Source of the DNA: JBBSZK01 sp964428325
GTDB taxonomy: Archaea > Nanobdellota > Nanobdellia > Pacearchaeales > GW2011-AR1
Assembly: GCA_964428325.1 (NCBI GenBank)
Contig: CAYRXU010000007.1
Coordinates: 1-34,942, forward strand
Direction: 5' to 3'
DNA length: 34,942 nt
Of this stretch, positions 29,015 to 34,942 are shown one piece after another. Below the pieces are notes generated by a model that was not told the DNA's origin, did not search any database, and was given only the letters and a program-made list of their open reading frames with translations. Position numbers and translations under genes: made by a program. Within the stretch, counting starts at the first letter, position 1; the number at the start of each line of letters is the position of its first letter.

Positions 29015-30286
29015 ATGGAAATTGATCAGAAAAAACGCCTTCATGGACCTTGGCATTACGATGAAGTAATTGATGGTTACTTAAAGGAGCAGTCCTTAAT
29101 GGCAGATACTGTTGGGAAGCTGTCAGGTGCTCTTAGGGTACTAAATCGCTCACCAGGCAAGGTCAGTACAGTAGATCCAGTATTTAACATAGGAAAAAAA
29201 GAGAGGATAATCCAAGAAAGGGAAAATCTTACTTTAGTGGAAAGAGTAGTAAGCCAAGAACTGGCACGTTGCCGTGCCGCACGCCCATTTCTGATAGGCC
29301 CCGCAACATTAGATGCTTTGCTGAGAAGGAAACCAGAAAAGTGGGATTACGTTGAGAATGGACAATTACCATTTAACGATTTATTCTTTGATATGCAAGA
29401 GCCATGGAAAATAAAAGTTCCGTTTGATTCAGAAGGTAAGGGGAGCGAAGTTGTTGGAGTAAGTCTGCATAAGGCCAACCCCCAGATACAGAAAGCCAGA
29501 GATGATTATAATAGGTCTATGGGAATAACCTCTTCTCCTTCATATACCGCAGTCATGCATTACAGAGCCGGAAAAGACTGCATATTACCATTTAACAGAA
29601 TAAACATGAATTTTGATAGAAAGTCTGAAGATGGATCAGATCCTTTTTTGGATATAACTGGTGAATGTGGTGCGGGAACTGAGAGCTCGCCCAGATTATT
29701 GATATTCAGAGCGATTCCAGATGCAGATCTTCTAATTTATGCAGACAGAGATCCGATGGAGAGCTATAAGATGTTTAACAAAACTGGAATATTAGACCCT
29801 AACGCTAATGGAATGAACCATCGCAAATTATCAGAAATAGAAGGATCGGATGTTTTCTCCGCCATCCCCAACCTAATGGTCAACTTAGTTAACTACATCA
29901 ATGCGCATAACGTTGAGGTAATCTCTCGGACTCGCAAACCTCGTAAGACAAGGTTTAAAGATAAATTTATTGAAGAGCCGTCTTCAAACAAGCCATTTCA
30001 TGTGATTGTTGTTAAAAGCGGACAAGTTGAAGAAAATCGAGAAGGAGACAGATCGTACACGCTTAATTTCCGTGAAGCAGTAAGAGGCCATGATAGACAT
30101 TACCGCAATCCAGACGGAAGTATTCGTCTTGTTGCTTGGGTGGAGCCCTATATCCGAGGGCCAGAAAATGCACCATGGCGAGAAACAAGATACGATGCTA
30201 GAGGAAGAGAAACAATGAACCATAAAGATCTAGGAGAAAAGATTTTGAGAGAACGAGAAATGCGCAAAGAATTAGGAATGGAATAA
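29015..30286 (+). CDS. Large protein of unknown function, possible mobile-element origin
   Basis: The 423-aa soluble protein matches no family I can name with confidence. The first 110 residues are helical, the middle is mixed, and the C-terminal part (about 345-400) has LNFREAVRGHDRHYRNPDGSIRLVAWVEPYIRGPENAPWR. This (V)RGH..(H/R)Y......(W)(V)(K/E)P(Y/H).RG pattern resembles the end of several phage and plasmid proteins, including, as I recall, the AcrVA2 anti-CRISPR family. That link needs a profile search. It has its own leaderless promoter. There are no catalytic motifs or membrane segments that I can see. Confidence 0.6.
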   Translation: MEIDQKKRLHGPWHYDEVIDGYLKEQSLMADTVGKLSGALRVLNRSPGKVSTVDPVFNIGKKERIIQERENLTLVERVVSQELARCRAARPFLIGPATLDALLRRKPEKWDYVENGQLPFNDLFFDMQEPWKIKVPFDSEGKGSEVVGVSLHKANPQIQKARDDYNRSMGITSSPSYTAVMHYRAGKDCILPFNRINMNFDRKSEDGSDPFLDITGECGAGTESSPRLLIFRAIPDADLLIYADRDPMESYKMFNKTGILDPNANGMNHRKLSEIEGSDVFSAIPNLMVNLVNYINAHNVEVISRTRKPRKTRFKDKFIEEPSSNKPFHVIVVKSGQVEENREGDRSYTLNFREAVRGHDRHYRNPDGSIRLVAWVEPYIRGPENAPWRETRYDARGRETMNHKDLGEKILREREMRKELGME

Positions 30287-30778
30287 TTATTTCTTCACAT
30301 CTTTCTGCAACATCGTTGCAAGTTCCAATCTAGTTACATTCAAGAAAATATTATGCCCAACTTTGCCAATAAGTTCTCCAGAGACCATTTGTTTCCCAAA
30401 CAAACCATGTGAGACAGTAAGCTCCTTGATAACATTCTGTCTTTGTACAAGCTCAACATCTTTTACTTTGCCTACAAGCGCACCCATACTATCAAACACA
30501 AGCATACCTCGCATAGCAAACGCAGGGCGCATATTCAGAAATAAAGCATGTGGAGTTATGCGTTGAATGTAACGCTTGCCTACAGTCAGCCCGCTCTTCA
30601 TAAAACCTTCATCAACTGAAATCGCTGCAAACTCCAAATTATCAGGATCTATATGGACTACATCAACAATACCGATATTAGAGCCATCGCTATCAATAAC
30701 ATCCTTGCCCAAAATGTCATCTGAGCTTATCAGCTTAAGTTTATCAGCGCCAGAAAGATCGTTTCGGGACATCAACAC
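30287..30778 (-). CDS. PRC-barrel domain protein, downstream member
   Basis: The 163-aa protein has two PRC-barrel-like halves: residues about 15-75 (LISSDDILGKDVIDSDGSNIGIVDVVHIDPDNLEFAAISV) and 85-155 (MRGMLVFDSMGALVGKVKDVELV). The D..G..(I/V)G.V.D pattern is typical. PRC-barrels bind RNA-processing or cell-division partners in archaea. The exact start may be Met1 (30778) or Met3 (30772). The gene begins 35 nt inside the upstream PRC gene and has no promoter, so the two are coupled and probably form a complex. Confidence 0.75.
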   Translation of the reverse strand: MLMSRNDLSGADKLKLISSDDILGKDVIDSDGSNIGIVDVVHIDPDNLEFAAISVDEGFMKSGLTVGKRYIQRITPHALFLNMRPAFAMRGMLVFDSMGALVGKVKDVELVQRQNVIKELTVSHGLFGKQMVSGELIGKVGHNIFLNVTRLELATMLQKDVKK

Positions 30779-31208
30779 CTCCCTTCAAGATGATAGACTT
30801 AGCAACTGAAGCAATGTTTGAAGGCTTAACACGATACTCGGGCCTGAACATACCTTTGACAACGAGATAATCAACCTCATTAGTGCTCTTCACACGCGCC
30901 ACACTCCTAACGCAACCAACACGCTCTCCTTCGTTTGAGAGGACTTGCATATTTCTCAATAGAGTTGCAGGCTCTTCCTTCAGCATACAAGCTTCTTTTG
31001 CAATACTATCGAAATATTCTCTCCCAACAAAGACTTTCCCCTGATTTGCATTCACCACAAGACCAAGAATCTTCACTCCAGAAAGATCGCTCGTCACTGA
31101 AGCAACGCGCCCAAAGACAAATCCGCTTGGTGTAAGCACTCGCACTCCACGGATTTCCTCCAGAGGCATGCTCTTCTCAAACGAAGAACTCTTAGTTATC
31201 TCCTCCAT
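30744..31208 (-). CDS. PRC-barrel domain protein, upstream member
   Basis: The 154-aa protein has the same double-barrel plan: EIRGVRVLTPSGFVFGRVASVTSDLSGVKILGLVV (18-52) and LLRNMQVLSNEGERVGCVRSVARV (83-106). It is probably a duplicated and diverged sister of the downstream gene. TTTTTATA on the minus strand (to 31237) lies 29 nt before the ATG and overlaps the last codons of the next upstream gene. PRC-barrel proteins in archaea have been linked to cell division (CdpB type) and RNA metabolism; which applies here is not clear. Confidence 0.75.
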   Translation of the reverse strand: MEEITKSSSFEKSMPLEEIRGVRVLTPSGFVFGRVASVTSDLSGVKILGLVVNANQGKVFVGREYFDSIAKEACMLKEEPATLLRNMQVLSNEGERVGCVRSVARVKSTNEVDYLVVKGMFRPEYRVKPSNIASVAKSIILKGGVDVPKRSFWR

Positions 31209-31228
31209 AGAGCACTATAGAAAGTATT

Positions 31229-31849
31229 CTATAAAAACTTACCTGACCAAATGAAGAAAGCCACTACTGCGACATGTTTAATCACATTACCGATAAACAG
31301 AAGTATGAATAGGCGAGAGACCTTGTAGCGAGCAATACCAAGGGCAAAAGTCAAAAGTGGAGAAGGTAGAGGCAGAATGTTGAAAAACAACACAGCATAA
31401 CCTCCATATCGATTCACAGCACGCCTTGTCTTGTAAAGGCTCTTTTTAGAGGCAAGATGAATGAAGAAAACGCTGAACCTTCGCCCGATGAGGTAATTAA
31501 CCACGTGGGCCAGAAGCACTCCAGCCAGTGCAGCCACAGTCAGAGGAATGTGAGGTGCTCCCTTAAGTAAAGCTCCATAAAAGTAAACCTCTGGAGGAAT
31601 AGGGTTAAAGAACAAGTCTCCCAAGAAAGTGACATAGAAAACGCCACGTGCATTCAGTAGAGTTATATCGCTTTGCACGCCATCGATAACATTGTCAAGA
31701 AATGGGATTTGGTGAATAAATCCTCCAAGGGAGTGCCCGTAATTCGCAACCATCAAGACGCAAAAGACAATGAAGGCCATAGTCCCAAACACGACAAGAA
31801 CCCTATGCCATGAGCGATGCTCGTAGATAAAATCATACGCTTCGGCCAT
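31229..31849 (-). CDS. VTT/DedA-like membrane protein
   Basis: The 206-aa protein has about five hydrophobic spans and the VTT (SNARE-associated, DedA) pattern: LGDLFFNPIPPEVYFYGALLKG (76-97) with a P-P-E re-entrant loop, VNYLIGRRFSVFF (118-130) and RYGGYAVLFFNILPLPSPLLTFALGIARY (147-175), the second loop. DedA-family proteins are lipid-flipping or transport proteins of the cytoplasmic membrane; the exact substrate here is unknown. TTTATTAA on the minus strand (31871-31878) lies 29 nt before the ATG. Confidence 0.82.
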   Translation of the reverse strand: MAEAYDFIYEHRSWHRVLVVFGTMAFIVFCVLMVANYGHSLGGFIHQIPFLDNVIDGVQSDITLLNARGVFYVTFLGDLFFNPIPPEVYFYGALLKGAPHIPLTVAALAGVLLAHVVNYLIGRRFSVFFIHLASKKSLYKTRRAVNRYGGYAVLFFNILPLPSPLLTFALGIARYKVSRLFILLFIGNVIKHVAVVAFFIWSGKFL

Positions 31850-31941
31850 GTAGATTCTAGGTAACTACGATTAATAAACCTCTTTGGAATACTCCGGACA
31901 GACACAATAATCTTATTAAGCAAGCACATGATATCGCAAAC

Positions 31942-34863
31942 ATGCAAGAGGTTATAGAAAAGAGATCTGGGCCGTGCATAGTTCTGGCAGGAGCAGGCAC
32001 AGGAAAGACATATACCATAGTAGAGAAGATAAAATACCTAATAAAAAAAGAAATTTACTCCCCAGATAGGATCGTATGTCTGACATTCTCAAACGAAGCA
32101 GTGGCTTCTCTTCAGAAGCGCATCGCATCCGCTCTCCCAGATCTTCAGCCAGAAAAGATGCCCATCATACGAACATTCCACTCATTCTGTGCAGACATTC
32201 TTAGGCAGCACGGTACTAAAGTAGGCATCAAGGAGAACTTCAAGCTTCTCCTCCCAGACGATGCTAAAATCCTACTACACAAAAGTTTCAAACTGCACCC
32301 AAGATTGTGTATGAAGTACATAGATGTTATCAGCGTTGCAAAGGACCTCGGAATCTCGCCAAACGAGCTTGAACAGCACATCAACAAAACACTCGCTCAA
32401 AAGAAGATAGACAACCTTGAGCGCGCTCTCGAGTCTACTCAATTCACATTCAACACACTACATCTCAATAAGAACAATCGAAGCGCAAGAACACAAATGA
32501 AAGATGAGCTTGCGATGTTAGGCACCCTCCATGCGCGCAAAAAATTCCTTCTCGCCTGGCGTGCATATGAGAAAATAAAGGAAAAAAGATCAATGCTTGA
32601 TTATGCCGATCTTCATCTTTATGCCCTTGCTCTTCTCCAGAATTATCCTCAAGTGAGTGAACAGTTCAATTACGTAATAGTGGACGAATTTCAAGACACC
32701 AATAAGATACAATGCGACCTTCTGCAGGCGCTTGCACCTCATCGCAATATAACCATTGTAGGAGACCTTAACCAATCCATCTATAGGTTCAGAGGAGCCT
32801 ATCGTGATAACGTTGCGCAATTCAAAACGGCGTTCAATGTGGAAAAAGAAGATATAGTCGCTCTAGACAAATCACGTCGCTCACCAAACACAGTTCTCAG
32901 GACAGCCCAAAAGCTAATCAGCCACAACTATGCCAATAAAGATGAAGTCATCAATGTTCTAAATTCAGACCAACGAGAGGGTACTCCTGTTGAAGTCATT
33001 GAGCTGCTCAATGATAAAGAAGAGGTAAGAAGGATCGTTGACACTATCCGCATAAATCAGGAGAAAGGTTTGCCTCTAGAGGAAATATGCGTAATGTTCC
33101 GCACACATGGACAATCACGCAGACTCAAGAAGCAACTTGACGAATCCCATATCCCTTACGTCTCAGTTACGCGGACATCCCTTCTTACACTATCACCGAT
33201 ACGAAAGATTCTCAATTATGCGACTATAGTGAATAAGCTAGCCAATAAAGAGTCTGGTGGAGAACAAGCATGGTGGGAAGCACTCTACAATGAGCATGTT
33301 GAGCCAGAAGATTTCGCCCAAATAAGCCGTCTTATCAAGAACAACATTACAGAAAAATGTCTTACAGAAAATCTCATTCAAAAGCTACCTGCACTCGAAT
33401 TACAACAAGAAACCAAAGACAAAGTCCAGCTTATGTTGAAAACAATAAACTCCCTTAAAGATGCTGCAAAAAAACCTGCGCATGAAGCTCTCGAGATAAT
33501 TCGTAAAGCGCTCTTTTCGGAAGAAAGCAAAGAAGACCAAATCAATCTAGAAAAGTTTATCTCAACGGCTAAAGAATACGCTGAATTCGATTATGCAGAC
33601 TTAGGACACTTTCTTTATCATCTCGATATTATCCAAAAGTTAGGCATTGAAATCGAAGCACCAAACACGCAGGAAGCAGGCGTACGTATAATGACTAACC
33701 ATGCCACGAAGGGCCTTGAATATCGCATCGTCATTGTAGCAGGCATGGTGCAGGGCAAATTCCCTGCCGAGCGCGTTAACAAAGATAATCTTATCCCTTC
33801 AGAACTCTTGCCCGAAATAAAGAGCAAGATTGCAGACGTACCAGACTATGCAAAAGAGGAAGTTATTGCAGAGCTTGAGCGTGAAAATCAGTTAAACGAA
33901 GAAAGACGGTTATGCTACGTCGCATTCACACGCGCAAAAGAGAAACTCATCCTCACATATGCAAAAGACTACAGCAATCGACCGCACCTACCATCTCAAT
34001 TTCTCCAAGAGATAAACTACCAGTCTAATCCAGATATCACATTCGAGAGCGACAACACACAAACCGAGCACAATGAGAGCGCTCCCACAATAACTACTGC
34101 GCTTAACATGAAGTCAGTAAGACCACGCCGCATAGCTTTCTCCCCTTCTTCACTGTTGCTCTTTACAGAGTGCCAGAAGAAGTACGAATACAAGTATCGC
34201 TACCAAATGCCAGAAAAACAACCCATCTCCTGGGAGGATATCCGCCTTGGTTCTTTCGTGCATGAAATCATAGAAGAAGGTATCCAAAGACAATTCAAAG
34301 GAGAGAAAGATTTCACAGATCTAGCTAGAGCAAGGTACAGCGAAGAGCAATGGAAAGTCATTAATCTCGATGATGCCCTAACCATCCTGCGCGTATTCTT
34401 CCAAAGAAACAAGCACAAATACAACTCCCAATCGCTAACAGAACAAAAGCTACAAGTCGCCATTGATGGGCTTAACTTTGAAGGTTATGCAGACCGAATC
34501 GACATTCATCCAGAAGGCATAGAAATAATAGATTACAAGACAGGAAAATCGTTCCTTACTGCCCAACACAGGAATTGGCAGCTAGGGCTTTATGCGCTAG
34601 CAGCTCCAAACCTCAATATAGGGCCCGTAAAACGCTTAACACTCGACATGCTTCGCCATGAAAAGCCACTTGAGTTCGACCTATCTCCAGAAGGCATTGC
34701 AAAAGAAATCAACTCACCAAAAACTTCATTCAACCTTCATCTAGTGAAACAAGAGCTTATCCAAACAGCCCAGAAAATCCTTGAATGCTATAACACAGAG
34801 TTTGCACCCTGCCCCATAGAGAAGAACTGTGAATTCTGCAATGAATTTATCTGGAAGAATTAG
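31942..34863 (+). CDS. UvrD-type helicase fused to a RecB-like Fe-S nuclease
   Basis: The 973-aa protein is a superfamily 1A helicase with a C-terminal nuclease, like AddA-type and archaeal RecB-like repair enzymes. Walker A is AGAGTGKT (16-23), motif II V-DEFQDT (247-253), motif III VGDLNQSIYRFRGA, motif V ATKGLEYRIVIVAG, motif VI EERRLCYVAFTRAKEKL. The nuclease motifs are GYAD (848-851) and DYKTGK (864-869). Four cysteines, C744 before the nuclease and C957, C963 and C966 after it, fit the Fe-S staple of AddB and Cas4-type nucleases. The Q motif is clipped: the protein begins MQEVIE. TTATTAAG 29 nt upstream supports this start. It should process DNA ends in recombination or repair. Confidence 0.92.
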   Translation: MQEVIEKRSGPCIVLAGAGTGKTYTIVEKIKYLIKKEIYSPDRIVCLTFSNEAVASLQKRIASALPDLQPEKMPIIRTFHSFCADILRQHGTKVGIKENFKLLLPDDAKILLHKSFKLHPRLCMKYIDVISVAKDLGISPNELEQHINKTLAQKKIDNLERALESTQFTFNTLHLNKNNRSARTQMKDELAMLGTLHARKKFLLAWRAYEKIKEKRSMLDYADLHLYALALLQNYPQVSEQFNYVIVDEFQDTNKIQCDLLQALAPHRNITIVGDLNQSIYRFRGAYRDNVAQFKTAFNVEKEDIVALDKSRRSPNTVLRTAQKLISHNYANKDEVINVLNSDQREGTPVEVIELLNDKEEVRRIVDTIRINQEKGLPLEEICVMFRTHGQSRRLKKQLDESHIPYVSVTRTSLLTLSPIRKILNYATIVNKLANKESGGEQAWWEALYNEHVEPEDFAQISRLIKNNITEKCLTENLIQKLPALELQQETKDKVQLMLKTINSLKDAAKKPAHEALEIIRKALFSEESKEDQINLEKFISTAKEYAEFDYADLGHFLYHLDIIQKLGIEIEAPNTQEAGVRIMTNHATKGLEYRIVIVAGMVQGKFPAERVNKDNLIPSELLPEIKSKIADVPDYAKEEVIAELERENQLNEERRLCYVAFTRAKEKLILTYAKDYSNRPHLPSQFLQEINYQSNPDITFESDNTQTEHNESAPTITTALNMKSVRPRRIAFSPSSLLLFTECQKKYEYKYRYQMPEKQPISWEDIRLGSFVHEIIEEGIQRQFKGEKDFTDLARARYSEEQWKVINLDDALTILRVFFQRNKHKYNSQSLTEQKLQVAIDGLNFEGYADRIDIHPEGIEIIDYKTGKSFLTAQHRNWQLGLYALAAPNLNIGPVKRLTLDMLRHEKPLEFDLSPEGIAKEINSPKTSFNLHLVKQELIQTAQKILECYNTEFAPCPIEKNCEFCNEFIWKN

Positions 34864-34916
34864 TTGGAGCCCCTCACTACACGTAAGATATAAATGTCCA
34901 AAAAACAGAAATAGAC

Positions 34917-34942
34917 ATGGAAAAAGAGACTCAGACAATTCT
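34917..34942 (+). CDS. Start of the next gene, cut by the window end
   Basis: Only nine residues, MEKETQTIL, can be read. TATAAATG begins 28 nt before this ATG, the same layout as other leaderless genes here, which is why I call it a gene start. Confidence 0.4.

Noticed and set aside
1..34942. CRISPR array.
   Set aside because: I saw no regularly spaced repeats; the only spaced repeats are the short operator-like ones in the transposon.

Overview
This window looks like a piece of a DPANN-type archaeal genome, most likely Woesearchaeota or a close relative. The domain is set by archaeal/eukaryal-type translation genes: ribosomal proteins uS10 and eS6, aIF5B and the gamma subunit of aIF2. A PC4-like protein, an AbrB-PhoU regulator and archaeal promoters agree. 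Most transcription units have a TTTAAA/TTTATA-type TATA box that begins 27-29 nt before the start codon, so the mRNAs should be largely leaderless. The lineage is an inference from gene style, because no rRNA gene is present.

Layout. 1-6.35 kb: uS10, a degenerate tandem Nudix-like protein, a MazG-like NTP pyrophosphohydrolase, a thymidylate kinase-ThyX-ThyX fusion, serine hydroxymethyltransferase and a second thymidylate-kinase-like protein. Together these read as a dTMP-synthesis island. 6.3-9.04 kb: small unknown genes, tRNA-Ser(GGA), a false assembly gap (a 55-nt contig overlap on both sides of 100 N), a nitroreductase and a small membrane protein. 9.10-13.13 kb: a complete cargo-carrying transposon with 15-bp perfect inverted repeats and a perfect 9-bp target duplication. 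It carries a DDE transposase coupled to a 48-aa leader gene, a HEPN-like/wHTH protein with its partner, a wHTH regulator, zinc-ribbon proteins and tiny membrane proteins. 13.1-24.4 kb: a coiled-coil protein, tRNA-Ser(CGA), membrane proteins, a TPM-LemA pair, a protein kinase-TM-six-hairpin glycosidase-like fusion, an AbrB-PhoU regulator, a surface protein, cysS and dus, a GNAT acetyltransferase and a PC4-like protein. 24.4-25.1 kb: a second assembly gap that interrupts a cupredoxin gene coupled to a DoxX-like gene. 25.2-29 kb: infB (aIF5B), eS6, a small unknown gene and aIF2 gamma. 29-34.9 kb: a 423-aa unknown protein, two PRC-barrel proteins, a VTT/DedA-like membrane protein and a UvrD-type helicase with a C-terminal RecB-like nuclease and a probable iron-sulfur cluster.

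How it works together. GlyA makes methylene-THF, ThyX uses it to make dTMP, and the fused kinase makes dTDP; the MazG-like enzyme could supply dUMP or clean the pool. The genome is tightly packed: several promoters lie over the stop codon of the gene upstream, and one divergent pair shares only 37 bp. The strongest candidates for new biology are the cargo transposon, the Tmk-ThyX-ThyX fusion with its split active-site motif, and the kinase-glycosidase-like membrane protein.
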